From assembly GCA_014898415.1 (NCBI GenBank), contig RCTD01000020.1, positions 62,001 to 126,000 of the forward strand: 64,000 nt of DNA, in the 5' to 3' direction. Of the stretch, positions 1 through 12,735 are shown in pieces. Under the pieces are notes generated by a model. It made no database searches and had not been told where the DNA came from. It was given only the letters and a program-made list of their open reading frames with translations. Origin of the DNA: Stromatinia cepivora (lineage: Eukaryota > Ascomycota > Leotiomycetes > Helotiales > Sclerotiniaceae). The position numbers were made by a program, and so were the translations under genes. The stretch's first letter is position 1, and every line of letters begins with the position of its first letter.

Positions 1-114
1 TTATTGTTTCGATATCGTTCTTTGTTGGATTTAAAAGAAGAAGATTCTTTTAGATAGAAAAGGGATAATGAAAAGTTTTATAGCTGTTTTAGAATTAATT
101 GATTCTTTGTCATT
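1..114. other. AT-rich flank outside the chromovirus LTR
   Basis: This short stretch lies left of the first recognisable LTR. It is AT-rich, has no open frame, and does not match the sequence beside the other two copies of the same LTR. It is probably further RIP-degraded transposon DNA, but I cannot assign it. Confidence 0.4.
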
Positions 115-402
115 TGTGACTTTGATATACAAGAACCGTAGTAGAGCTGAATAAACAGGGTCAATTGTGTTTCTTAGAATCTACAATTGAAGAATTATAA
201 TTTGTAAAGAGCGATTAGATATATATATATAAATACTTATTTATAGATTACAAAATTGTATATATATATTATTAGAATCATTATTTTATTATATTAAATT
301 ATATGAATTGTAATATATATATATAAACGATTAATTTATTAATTGATATAAAAGATAAAAGATATTATATAATTAATTTTTTGTAAATCATGATTTGTGA
401 TA
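115..402 (-). repeat. LTR of chromovirus family, copy A (3' LTR, minus orientation)
   Basis: A 288-bp segment whose reverse complement matches 28,198-28,479 and whose direct strand matches 29,919-30,209. The three copies share long colinear stretches, for example around the CTGAATAAACAGGGTCAATT segment near 150-170, and differ mostly by transitions. The ends read TGTGAC...GTGATA here; the unmutated termini were probably TGTCACG and its complement in the less mutated copy at 30,209. The adjoining pol fragment reads on the minus strand and ends here, so this is the 3' LTR of a minus-strand element. Terminal bases are approximate. Confidence 0.75.
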
Positions 403-2329
403 CTATTTTTTTCTTTGGAAAAACTTATTCTTGAGTGTTTTACTTTTTTGTTTTATCATTATTTCTTTGGAAATCAGGTTTTGTAAAGATTTATAAACTT
501 TAAATCAATTAGATTGATTATTTTGGTTGATTTGATCAATTTATTGGAAATTGACCAAATTGATCAAATTAATTAATCAAATTGACCAAATTAATAAATA
601 AATTGATTAAATCAATATTGATTCGTATTCTTTTTGATTTAGAGAACTTTTGAAAGGAAAAAGTTTCAATAGAAAAGGGAAGATAATTGAATTATAATAT
701 AATGATAATGAATGGTTAATATAGTTAATTTCGAAATCGATTAGATTAATCGATCAAATTGATCAATGAATTGATCAAATCAATTAAATCGAATGAAATC
801 GACAGAAATGATGTTTTATTTCGTTCTTATTATATTCAAGTTTCCTTTTTGTATGATTTTTGAAATAATAATAAATATGAATTTTTAAATATATTATCTT
901 TATATTATCTGAATGATGATAACTTATCTATTGTATAGAGTATAAGCCCTATACATATATAATCAAATTCCTTCGAATTTGTATAGGTTTTCGATCTTTT
1001 TGTGATTATATATATATATATTATTATGAAATTATAATATCTAATTTGTTAAATTAAAGAATACTTTTTTTTTGGTTTTATAAATGAATCGTTATTTATA
1101 TGATTATAATTATTCTTTTTATTTTTGTAGGATTTTATTCAATCAAGTAATTGATTGAAGAGATTAGATAATATTGAATTGATTAGATGAAAATAATACA
1201 AAAAGTATAAAAATATTTTAAAATCGGAAGCAGGATATCAGATAAGATTGATATTATTATTAAATTATAAAATTTTATATAATAGGGTTTTTTGTACTTT
1301 TTTTATTATTAAAATCTTTTCCATTTTTTATTCCGAATTATCAATTATATTAATAAATAAAGATAATTCGAATATCTAACCAGGAAAAGGACTATTATAC
1401 ATCTCATATAATCAATTCGAAAGAAAAACAAAACAAATTTTTATTGTAATCAGAAATTCGAATTTAAAAAAGCATTTAGAATGATTAATGATCTTGAATC
1501 TTCTTTGAATCAGAAAATCTAATTTCTTTGATAATCTTTAAATAGAATAACTCTTTATATTAAATTATATATAATTACTGATATTGAATCGATTTTATAT
1601 TAATAAATATTTATAAATTTCGATATTTTGATTTAAGTATATAATAAACCTTCTTTTGTTTATATAAAAGTCAATTTATTATATTTTATATATATATAAA
1701 TATTATATATATTTATATTATTTATTAATTTATTAATATTTTTCTTTTATTTCTATATATATTTCGATATATATCTATATGAGATTTTGTAGAATATAAA
1801 TCCTTTTAAGGAATTGTATAAAAAGATAAATTGTATATAATTTATTATAAATAGGAATTCTGATTAATCGTTTTGATAATAATTAACAAATAATTTTAAT
1901 TGTTATTGAAGATATTGATTATAGATTTCAATTTGATTATCGATTTAGAGATAATAAATAATAAATATTTTGAGATTGATTTTCAGAATTTAATTGAATT
2001 CTTTTTAGAATTGTGATATGAATTAAGGATTGCAATCCGATATTATAATTTCAAAGGGATTATAATATCGATATATATAATAGAAATATAATTATATTTG
2101 AATTCGAATATTAATTGATTTATAATAAAGTATAGAAATAGTTTGTTTTGTTAATTGATCAATAATAATATAAATATTATTATATTTATTTTTATTTTTA
2201 TTAAAGTTGTAATAATTTATAATAATGTATTATTATATTTTAATAGGAATCAGAAATGAATATAATAAACCAAAAGTATAATTATATAGAATGAAATTGT
2301 ATTTGTAAATATAATAATTATATATATAT
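403..2329 (-). pseudogene. RIP-degraded chromovirus pol 3' part (integrase and chromodomain), copy A
   Basis: The reverse complement is colinear with the plus-strand segment 26,243-28,197, which reads as Ty3/gypsy integrase core followed by a chromodomain. Copy A therefore holds the integrase and chromodomain end of a minus-strand element. The strand is full of stop codons and AT-rich, with no usable frame. A low-complexity stretch of repeated TTGATCAATT-like units lies around 510-790 and is mirrored at 27,780-28,080. The segment stops abruptly at 2,329 where the LTR of another element begins. Confidence 0.7.
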
Positions 2330-2621
2330 TGTGAGAAAGTTGGGATATCAAGGCCTAATATATAGCTAGTTCGTAGTCATATGGTTATATGACTCTTTGT
2401 AATTAGATATAAAAGAGAATTCTGTTCCCCTTTTCGTAAAAGAAATCAATTGTTTTTCTATTAATCTTTTGGTATTCTATTTATATATAATCCAAACCAT
2501 TATTTAAATTTATTAGTTTTATTATTTGAAATCTTTATAATATAATCTGATCAATTCCAATTTCTATTCTCCCTTATAGTATATTATCGGAATATATATA
2601 TCTCGATTTATCTCTTTCATA
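2330..2621 (+). repeat. 5' LTR of large gypsy element copy 1
   Basis: This 292-bp LTR starts TGTGAGAAAGTTGGGATATC and ends CTCTTTCATA. It matches LTRs at 24,470-24,761 (same strand) and at 11,187-11,477 and 22,111-22,401 (opposite strand). It is flanked on the left by ATAT (2,326-2,329), and the partner LTR at 24,761 is followed by ATAT (24,762-24,765). This is a possible 4-bp target duplication, weak alone because of the AT bias. It is more mutated than the LTRs of copy 2. Confidence 0.85.
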
Positions 2622-3360
2622 ATAATAATCTATACAAAATTTCAAACTATATAATTTATACTATACAAATATATTTATAAGAAAATTCTAATTGAAAAGA
2701 AAATAGAATTAATAATTTATAAATAAGAATAAGATTGATTTTGAAAAAATAATCCTTTCAAAATATAAAATTATTAAACTTTGAATAAAGAAGTTTCGAT
2801 CATCGAAGCTTTTTTATTCATATTCATTTATTATATCAAAAACGAATCATTTTTCAATAGAACTATTATTCTACTCTTTATTTTAAAAGAAATATATTGA
2901 TAAAATTTTTATTTGAAGATACAATTAATAATACCAAAAGTATATTAGAATTCTAAATATAATAGAATCTTTATTTGTAAACGAATCATTTATCTTTACA
3001 AACAAAAAAACTCTAATCTCGAGGACGACCTTGATTGAATACAATCAATTATATTGAAGGATCTTAAATACCTTATATATCTTTAAAGCTATTTGAATAT
3101 TTAAATATATATTAAAACAATAAAAAGAATGAAATATAATACACTAAATTGATATCCTTAATATCAGTAATCAAAAATTTAAGATATATTTTAAAAAACT
3201 TTTAATTAAAGAGTTTGAAATTTATATATTTCTTTAAAAAAAGAAAATTTTAGAAAGGATTATATATACCTTTCTCTTTCTTTTAAAAATTTATCAAAGG
3301 AAAACTATAAATATTAAAAACTATTGAAAATCAAATATTGAATCAAATTCTAATAAATCG
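2622..3360 (+). other. Leader of gypsy element copy 1
   Basis: AT-rich leader between the 5' LTR and the gag relic. It is homologous to the leader of copy 2 (about 21,430-22,110, opposite strand). The tRNA-like segment beside the LTR in copy 2 is erased by mutation here. No open frame. Confidence 0.55.
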
Positions 3361-5220
3361 AATACTTTTCAATCAAATCACAATAATATAATAAATAATT
3401 TTGATTCATTTACAAAATTGAATCTCCTATAAAATACTTTTTAAAAATCAAAAAATAATATCATTACTTCAATTACTAATCCTCTTAAATCCATTGAAAA
3501 ATTCTTCATTAATAATAACGGAAATCCTATTAAAAAAAAGGAAAAAACAAAAAAAACCAAAAAAAAAGTAAATCAATAACAACAAAACCCATTAAAGATT
3601 CCATTTGCTATTCGTATTAAAAATTATATATATATATTCTCTATTATACTATATACTAAAAATACTATTACCTTTATTTTCAATAAAATCGATATATCTA
3701 ACTTTTTTACAATTTAGGATATCTTGCAAATTGATTACAATATATTCGATAAAGAAATACAAACTCGATTTTTTTGGTATTACAATTATACTATTATTAT
3801 TCAAATCAAACTTATATTGAAATATAATCTTATTAAATATAATTAAAAAAAAAGATTAAAATCAATATTGCTTTAATACTTTCGTGATTATAATACCTAA
3901 TAAATAATAAATACCTAAGATTTCCTTAATCAATTTGTTAATAATCAATATAATAAAAATAAAAGGAATTATAATACAAATTCAACAATAATAAAGGATT
4001 ATATTGCCAAATTCGTATTTTCGATTACTCAATTTATTAATAATCATATAATCATCAAATTCGAAACTAAAAAGATATTCCTATACAATCTATATATTCA
4101 AATAGAAAAGAAGATTACTAAATAATTTAAAATTCATCTCGATAATTTTACTTTTATGAATTTCAAAAGAATAATAAATAAAGTTTACAAATAATACTTT
4201 TTTAAGGATTTTATTATCCGAATTTATAAAAGATTTAAATTTTATTAGATTATTATTTTTTAAATTATATATGAATATATGAAAATCTTATTTGTTTCTG
4301 ATATTAATATAAAGTTTTATTCTTAAAAACAAAAGATAAAGAATATTATAAATAAAATTATTGATCTTTTGAATAAATTTAATATAAATTATCTAAAAAT
4401 GAGAATCAAAGGTATAAAGGATTCGAAATTATCCTTTTCGTTATTATAATATCAAATTATTCATTAAAGAAATAATACAAAATATAATAATTATTTTATT
4501 TAGAATAAATAGAAAGGGATTCTTTTTGATATAAATAAAATTTACAAAAAGGATTATTTCTATTATTATTGTTTTGGAAGATCTCTTTATAATAATGATT
4601 ATATTATAAAACAAAATTATTTTAAAAAGATCGATAATATTAATATTAGATTATATCATTATAATAAATACAGAATCTTTATATTTGATTTTAAAAAATA
4701 TTCCAATCCTTCTTCAATTTTCAAACAAAAGGATTCTTTAGAAAATCATTAGATTGAAATATATATAAAAACTTATAAATTTGATTAATAAAAAAAACGA
4801 TTAAAGAAATTTAATATTGAAGATAGTTTGCTGAATCTTGAAGTTTCTAATATCGAAATCGTAAAGAGTATATTTGTAAATAATATTAATTATCGAAAAA
4901 AAGAAATTATCAATATTAATATAGTTATTTAGTTTAAAGAAGTTTTAAGATTATAAAACTGATTATTTAAAAAGTCCAAATCGGTAAAATGAAATGGAAT
5001 TGATAAACTCTAAAAATCATCAAGTATTTTTCGAAAGATATTATTTAGAATAATAAATCAAATTGAAAGGAAGAGATTAGAAAAAGAATTCTTTAATAAA
5101 AATGAAATCATAGATATTGATAAAAGCGAAAAGAATAAAGTAAAAGAAAGCCTTTCTGAATTTGATAAAAATGATATAATACAAGAAGATAGAATATCCA
5201 ATTCTTATATTAGATTTTTA
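3360..5220 (+). pseudogene. gag relic of gypsy element copy 1
   Basis: The stretch is colinear with the better preserved gag of copy 2 (19,440-21,422 on the minus strand). A lysine-rich segment at about 3,525-3,570 corresponds to the Lys/Thr-rich part of the copy 2 gag N-terminus. Stops interrupt every frame at short intervals. It would have encoded the particle-forming structural protein of a Ty3/gypsy retrotransposon. Only short open pieces survive, such as 3,605-3,820. The boundaries are inferred from alignment by eye to copy 2. Confidence 0.6.
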
Positions 5221-5249
5221 AAAATAAAGAAATAAACATTAATTATTAT

Positions 5250-8200
5250 TTATACCATAAAATCCCTAATAGAAATCTTGAAACAGATTTGTAAAATCGA
5301 AATCTCGATAACAATTAGAATTGCTTTTATATATATATTAGATCTTTTTAAACAAACTTTCAAGAAAACATCAATCGCAAATATTGAAGAACAAAAAAAG
5401 CTTTTCAGAAATTCAGAAATTTCTATCGAAAAAACTATAATAGTTTTAATAATTATCAATCATTTAAACGTTTTTTTAATTATCAATTAAAAAAGATATA
5501 TAATATATTTATTATTATTATAATCCTTATAAATAAAAATATCAAGATTAACGATATTATTGATTTGGAATCAATAATTAATATAATAAACCTGGAAAAT
5601 ATAAAAGAATTGAAATTCATGATATACAAATATAAAACGATAATGATCATCCTTAATGAGAGTATCATCATTTTGTATAAATTGATTGAAAATATAGAAA
5701 TCAATTTTGAAGGAATTAAAAACATTATTGATATTTTTGTTCTGAATAATACCAAAAACCCATTACTACTAAAAATATTATATTTATTTATAGAAAAGAT
5801 CGATTTTGAATATAAAGAAGATAAACAAATTGTATAAATTATCGATGATAATAACGTTAATAGAATTAATTATTGAATGATAAAATCAAAATATAAAGTA
5901 AATATCATAAAGATTAGTTTTGAAAAATCAGGAAAAAAATAGATAATACAAATCCTAAGGATTGTATTAGTGATCTTTCAAAAGTCCTAAATATTATTAA
6001 AAGTGAAAGGAAATTTGAAGAATTCGTTAAAAACCATTTTCCAGAATTCCTAATTAGTATTTCAAATTTTAAAACAATTTTAAATTCTGTAGAATTCAAT
6101 ATTGATATTATTCGAATTAACTTTGATTTTGATATTGAAGATATATTTGATAATATTGAGGATTCGGAATTAGAAGGATTTCAGGAATATTTTATTATTA
6201 ATAATATTTATCTTGATTTGGAAGAACTTAAAATAGAAAATGATATCTAAAAGAAACTAATCGATATCAAATCCGAAATTTTCGTTTTAATCAATAATAT
6301 ATATAAGGAAAAAAAGAATAAAATAAAACTTTTAGATGAAATAGAATATATTAATAAAGAGATTCCAAAAAGTGATCCTAATTAATTGAAATTGGAATAT
6401 ATAAAACATTTTATATATTAATTATTAAATTCTTTTTCGAAATATTTAATACTATATTTTGATACCAAACTTAAAGGTTTCCGATTAATATAAGAACGTT
6501 TAGTATTGTTAAATATCAAAGATATATTTTGAAAATATAAAAAAGAACTTTTTCTTATATTATTATAGAATTGAAAAACAATATTAACTTTTAATTGGAT
6601 TGAAACTGATAATATCAAATCTTCAATTGTTCCGCTATAAATTATCAAGGTAATATTATATAAAACCTAATAAACTTCTGATTTTGTATTCCTTAAAGCT
6701 CTTTTATCAATAATTATTGAAATGATAAAAAATTGTATCAAACGAAATATATTGAAGGAAAGAGAAGAATTGTACTGAAATCTTTAATATTTAATTAAAA
6801 AAAGCGAAGCTGGTAAGTATTATATTGTTATTGTAATAACAAAAACAAATACTATAATTTTGTAAGATACAAATATATTTTCAAATTTAAAGGAATTTGT
6901 TGAATAAATAGTTGGATATTTATTAATATTTTTGATTGATTTCTTTTTTGAATATAATCAAATATTTTTAAATAAAATAAAGATATTATTATTGTTATAA
7001 TTCTTTTTGGTTTGATAAAATTCATTATTCTATTATAAGAAGTTATTAATTTGGTTGCTCAATTTGTAAGGATTATATTAAGGATATTATAAGATATCAT
7101 ATTTGATATTATTATATTTTATTTGGATGATATTAAAATTAAAGATTCTAGAACTCGATATAATGAAATTGAAGTTGAATTTGGATTGAAAAAGTTTGTT
7201 ATCGAATGTCTGAAAAACTTAGATATTATAATGGAATGTATTGAATATATAGAATATATTATCGATATTAAATTCAAATAATATTATAATAGAATCCGAA
7301 TCGTAAATTATTATATCAATTCTGAAGAAAGAAATCCCGATATTACTAAAATCATCAAGATACTTGAATGGTTATTTTATTTGAATAATTATGAAGTTAG
7401 AATGTTCTTTGGAATATATATCTTTTATCGATTTTGAATAAAGAATTTCGTTATTATTATAGAATCTTTTTATATATTATTGAAGAAAAATATAGAATTC
7501 ATTTGGATCATTAATTATGATATTATAATAACTTTATTGAAAGACAAATTAATTTCGGTTTTAATTCTTTTTTTATTGATTTATTTATTTAGAACCAAAA
7601 TTATTATATTTATTGTCGATATCAGTTTGATAGAATAAAAAGCTATTCTAAATCAAATATATAATGATAAATTTTGTATTATTGTTAAATATAAAAATAG
7701 TATATAGAATTATATTGAATAAAATTATAATATTATTAAAAGAAAATGTAAAAGAGTATTTAAAACTCTGTAAAAATGTAAAAAGGATTTTTATAATGTT
7801 TATTTCCTTTTAGAAATTAATACAAATATATTTATAATTTAATTAAATAAAGCAATTATAGATATATTTGATATTTTAATTACAAAATGGATTATTTAAA
7901 TTAGGTTCTTCGATTTTGATATTAGATATATTCCTGGAAACAAAAACATTATTGTAAATATTCTATTATAATAATTATGAATTGCTTCAGATAATATTGA
8001 TAAGGAATATAAAGAAGATATTAATGATTCGATTATTGTAGATCTAAATTCGTTACAGATAGATTTCATAATGAATATAAATAGCTTCAAAATTTTAAAA
8101 TTGTTTCAAATTTTGGAAAGCGGAAATAAAAGGATACAAATGATTATTCAATATATTATTATATTATAAAGATCTAAAAATATATCAACGAAAGATTGAT

Positions 8201-9420
8201 AAGTTTTCAAAAAGGAAATTTTCAATTTCTATATAAAGGATCATTGTCTATTTAGAATCCGAAAAGACGGATTATTTTCTGTTTATATAATAATCGATAA
8301 TGATTTAATCGAAAAAGCGAAAATCATAATTCGAATATATAAAGAATTAGATTACAAAGGTTTAAAATCATTATATATTAAAATATTCAATTATTATTAA
8401 TAGAATAGGATATACAAAGATATAAAAAATTAAAAGATTTTTTGTTTTATTTATTAATTCAGACTATCAAAACAAACAAATGAATCAATGATTATTATCT
8501 GAACCTCAAGTATTTGATATAAAAATTGATATGGATATTACGAAAATGCTTAATGATCATAAATTCAAATATTTTATTATTCTATAAGAAGATTTGAGTA
8601 ATTGAATAAACACTAAAACCTTATAGAAGATTATCTTGGAAATGATTGTTAAGTTTTTTTATGAAATTGTTTATTGTTATAATCTCTTTGAAGAAATTAT
8701 TATAAATAAAGGATTTAAAAATAAAGATATTGTATTTGTTTATTATAAAAAGTATAAAATCGATAAAATTAAGATATCAGTTTATTATTTATAAATTAAT
8801 GAAATAATAAAAAAAGATTATTATTCTATTACAAAAACATTTTTCTGTTTATTATAAGTAAGATATAAATAATCTAAATAATTGGAAATTATATTATTCA
8901 TTGATTATATCTTAATTCACAAATCGATAAACAAAATATTATTTGAATTGATTTACAAATAGAAAACTATATTATCTTTTGAAATTATATATATAATTTA
9001 AAAAATCTTTAATTAGAAAAGTATACAAATTCAGAAAGATTTATTGATTATTAAAGTATAATAATTAAAAATGCTAAATAAAGATATTGAAAAAGTAATC
9101 TTTTGTAAACAATATTATAAAAAAGATAATAAACTTCAATATAATTTCAATTACAAAATATTAAATAAGAATATTTGAATTGAAGATATAATTCTATATT
9201 ACAATCTTTAATCAAAAATCAATATATTTTACAATACAAAATTTATTTTCAGATAATATAGATTTTATAAAATAACAAAAAAGTTGAAGGGTTTTTCTAT
9301 ATATACCTTTAAAGAAATAAATAATATTTTATTTAATAGAATCTATATAAATGTTTATTTCAAGAAATATATTTTATATTTAAATCTTTTTATAAATAAC
9401 AATTTTAAAGATTTGTATAA
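5250..9420 (+). pseudogene. pol relic (protease, RT, RNase H, integrase) of gypsy element copy 1
   Basis: The domain order is protease, reverse transcriptase, RNase H, integrase. The protease region (5,278-5,837) matches the copy 2 frame at 18,879-19,430 almost residue for residue in the open parts. The reverse transcriptase keeps its YLDD catalytic box at 7,120-7,131. The RNase H end, with a YIPGNKN signature, lies near 7,925-7,960. The integrase core near 8,650-8,850 is followed by a C-terminal module ending near 9,400. Stop codons in all domains make it non-functional. The changes relative to copy 2 are mainly transitions, in keeping with RIP. Copy 1 is the older of the two by mutation load and because copy 2 is inserted into it. 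Confidence 0.8.
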
Positions 9421-9825
9421 ATAGATAAATCAAAAGAACTGAATTTCTAGATATTTATAATCTTTCAAACAAAAGATAACATACAATTAAGGATTATTTT
9501 TTGTTCAATTATAAGATGATATAAAATCAAAAAGAAAAAAGCAAATATAATAAATCGAAGAAGAGTTATTATTATAAATCTTTAATCATTAATTAAGAAA
9601 TTCGATAAAAAAAACTTTATAATCTTTGAAAAGAGAAGAATATTTGATTTCTTTTTGAAAAACTTATTATACTATCGATCTCGTTTTTGAATAATTTACA
9701 AATAATTCCTAAATAATACTTGAACAATTCAATATTTCCTTTTTAAATCTAATCTCTTTAATAATTTGATTTGAAATTATCAATTCTTTATTTGTATTTA
9801 TTTTACTATTTATATAAACTTTTAT

Positions 9826-10830
9826 TTAAGTTTTGATATAATATTTGAAGAAAAATTTAATCAAATTATAATCTTTTGTTTTATTAATAATAATACTCTT
9901 TTTCTTGTTCGATATAAAAATTATTTCTTCAATAATGAAATCGAAGTATTTATATTTATTGAAATTTTTAAAGTTAAAGAAAAATATAATATTTTTGAAT
10001 AATAATTCAATTATTCTATAAATATTGCTAATCTTATTAAAAACTTTACAAATAAAATAAAAAATCGGATCGAAGATTAAAAGCTTTATAAAACGATTGA
10101 TCTTTTCAAAATCGATTATTTTGTTAAGAATAACAATATAATTCAATTTATCGAACAATATTATAATAAAATCAAAAAAGGTTTCAAAAATCTCGAAAGA
10201 ATTTAATTAATTGTTTAAAGAAAAGTTTTCATTTATTCTTAATCAAAGAATATAAATTTAAATAATACTTTAATAAGAACAAATATAATCTATTATATTT
10301 TTTATTTCAATTTTTAAGTTTTTGTAAAGTTTCTAAATAGATATATAGTCAAACGTTTTATACAAGAAAAGAGGTAAAAAAATTAAAAAGTTTAATTTTA
10401 TAGATTTCTATATTATATATAAATTCATTACAAAAGTTAATACAAAAAATAAGAAAGATTGTATATTTTTTTTTATAATTTTGTATAAAATCCTATCTTC
10501 AGAATTTGTAAATTTATTTTCAATAATTTTGGGTTTTTGAAAGAATATTATAAAAGCAAAAACTTTTTTAAAATTTAATAAAGAAATAAGTTTATTTATA
10601 AAATAATTGTTATAGAAACTATCCCGATATTCTTTGATAATGATAATAAGGAAAAGAAATTCAATATTAAAAAACAATTAAAAATAATTGCTATATTAGA
10701 TATCCTTTGTATATATCGATTTCTTTATTTTTAAATAATTATACCAATTTTAAAATCTGCAATTATAAACATTGATAAATAGGAAAAGAAAAATTATCAT
10801 TTTGATTTTTCGAAAAAAGCTTTTTTTTAT
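9826..10830 (-). pseudogene. Antisense accessory ORF of gypsy element copy 1 (degraded)
   Basis: This 1,005-bp frame runs opposite to the element's own gag-pol and sits between integrase and the 3' LTR. It is the exact-length counterpart of 13,872-14,876 in copy 2. The start codon has become ATA (10,830-10,828) and in-frame stops break it. The surviving open pieces are 10,677-10,408 and 10,158-9,826. The last piece aligns along its whole length with the copy 2 protein, sharing blocks such as FDPIFYF, NIYRII and LFKNIIFF. I do not recognise a domain. Composition is Phe/Ile/Lys/Asn-rich, partly from AT pressure. The product is unknown. Confidence 0.6.
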
Positions 10831-11186
10831 TTATCTATTTTAAATAGATTTATATTTTATTATTATATAATTGATTACAATATAAAGTTTATTTTAGATG
10901 ATAACGATTCAATTTTCAATTATTTTAAAACGATTTTAAATTCTTTATAAAAATTGAAAAGCTATTTTTACAATTTAGATTATTAATTTGAAAAGGAATA
11001 ATATTCTTTAATGAATGATAAATATATTGTTAATTAAATAGAATAGAAAATTGTTGTATTGTTAAGAAAACAAATTACTATAAATATTTTATATATATAT
11101 TATTTATATATTTTAGCAAAACTTTTCGATTTAAAATCGAAATATATTTCGATTAAGGAATTATAAAACAAATTGATTATTATTAT
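10831..11186 (+). repeat. Copy 1 gypsy element, part of the 3' region before the nested insertion
   Basis: This is colinear with the reverse complement of about 13,520-13,871 in copy 2 and ends abruptly at 11,186, where the minus-strand LTR of copy 2 begins. The alignment resumes at 22,402 after copy 2. The flanking TTAT at 11,183-11,186 is repeated at 22,402-22,405, the target duplication of the copy 2 insertion. No gene. Confidence 0.8.
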
Positions 11187-11477
11187 TGTGAAAGAGGTAG
11201 GTCGAGATACGTGCGTCCCGATAGCACGCTGCAAGGGGAAATGGGAATTGGAATTGATCAGATTATATTGTAAAGGCTTCAAGTAGTAAAACTAGTAGAT
11301 TTAGATAATGGTTTGGGTTATGTATAAATGGAATATAAAAAGACTAATAGAAAACGATTGATTTCTTTTAAGGAGAAAGGAGTAGAGCCTTTTTTTATAT
11401 TTAATTACGAAGAATTATATAATTATATAACTATGAATTAGCTATATGTTAGGCTTTGATATCCCAACTTTCTCATA
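11187..11477 (-). repeat. 3' LTR of gypsy element copy 2
   Basis: On the plus strand it begins TGTGAAAGAGGTAGG and ends CCCAACTTTCTCATA, the reverse complement of the LTR at 2,330. It pairs with 22,111-22,401. It keeps more C and G near the start (11,190-11,240) than its partner. The differences between the two are nearly all transitions, so they do not date the insertion reliably. Confidence 0.9.
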
Positions 11478-11490
11478 TTCTTCCTCTCCC
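11478..11490 (-). other. Polypurine tract of copy 2
   Basis: Read on the minus strand, GGGAGAGGAAGAA lies directly upstream of the 3' LTR, the expected position of the plus-strand primer. The equivalent in copy 1 is the purine run at 24,456-24,469, now mostly A. Confidence 0.75.
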
Positions 11491-11648
11491 TGGAATATGT
11501 ATTCTATTTGACTTCAGGATAGTTACAAAAGATAAAAACCAAAGAAATCAAAAAACAATTAGATTAGGAAAAACCAATTAGAGTATTAGCAAATTAAGGT
11601 GGTGAGTAATTTTTAAGATTGTCTTAAAAAACAGTATATTTTAGGTTC

Positions 11649-12735
11649 TTATTGATTCAAATCTGCTTTTATCGTTTTTCTATTAAATTCGATAGGAATT
11701 TCAAGTTTTTAAAAAGCATCTTTATTATCCTTTTCATTTCTGATCTTTCTTGAATATTTAGTTGGATGTTTTGTAATGGATTTTATATTTATAATCGGAT
11801 TTTTTGATGATTTCTAAATATAATTTGAATAGTGAATAAGGACTTTTAGTATTATAGATTTTTGTTTAGTATTGGAGGGGTAATTCTTTCTTTTATTGTT
11901 AGATTTTGTAGGAGGTTTTTTTATTGGAGGGCGATTTATTTGTTTTTTATTTGGTTTATAATCTATATTAGGGATTAAAGTAATATTTTGTATTCTAGAA
12001 GGTCCAGTTGGGGATGGACTGGATGATGTTGTAGATTGATTCTGAATCGGTTCTCATCCTGCGATTTCTTTTCCTTTTCCAATGAGTTTTTTTAGTATAG
12101 ATTGAGATTTCCTAATAAAGGATTTTCTATCAATTAGATTTACAATCTTTTAATTGCTAGTATTTTCTTTATCAGGGAATTCATTATCTTTAAGATCTTT
12201 ATTACGAAAAACTTTTTATCTTTATAAAAGTATATTATAATTTGCAAATAATGATTAATCTTTTTATTGCTTTTCTTTGTTTTAGAATACTTCAAATTGG
12301 ATGGCCAGATCCGTTATTGCAAGATTACGCTATCATTTATATCAAAGCTCGAATTTATTATTGTTAATTTCGAGCAATTTATTTATTATTCCTTTTACAA
12401 TATTAGAATTCCAAAATAAATATTTTAAAAGGATTATAAAAAGATAATCTTATAAAACAAAATTAATATTAAAAGAAAAGGGTTAGGGGATATAAAAACC
12501 TTCTTTATTAAATTCATTTAATTCAAAGAGGATAATCTGATTTTGAAGAGATCTCTAAAGGTTTTTATAAGAACTATTGTTCTTTATATTCTTTTCGTTC
12601 GAAGTTATAATTAAATAGGAGATCGATATCAAAGTCGATTTACAAGATTCAGGAGAGCTAGTATATCTCAAAATGGTATTTAATCGAATTACAATTGTTC
12701 GGGATTCAGGTTTAATCAAGATCCTTTAACAAAAC
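11649..12735 (-). pseudogene. Sense 3' ORF of copy 2, Ser/Thr/Pro/Asn-rich (degraded)
   Basis: On the minus strand, in the element's sense direction, an interrupted frame runs to a stop at 11,651-11,649. The readable part has a Ser-, Thr- and Pro-rich stretch around 12,000-12,050 (for example SSSPSPTGPS), then a basic Asn/Lys/Pro-rich stretch and an acidic/basic C-terminus. Copy 1 has the same frame at about 23,216-24,297. I do not recognise a family. It may be a low-complexity accessory protein, or the N-terminal part may be non-coding. The start is not determined, and several in-frame stops are present in both copies. Confidence 0.4.

Noticed and set aside
510..790. Repeated TTGATCAATT units, considered as CRISPR or a replication origin
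   Set aside because: No regular spacer-repeat spacing; mirrored at 27,780-28,080 as part of the chromovirus 3' region, so it is repeat-internal low complexity.
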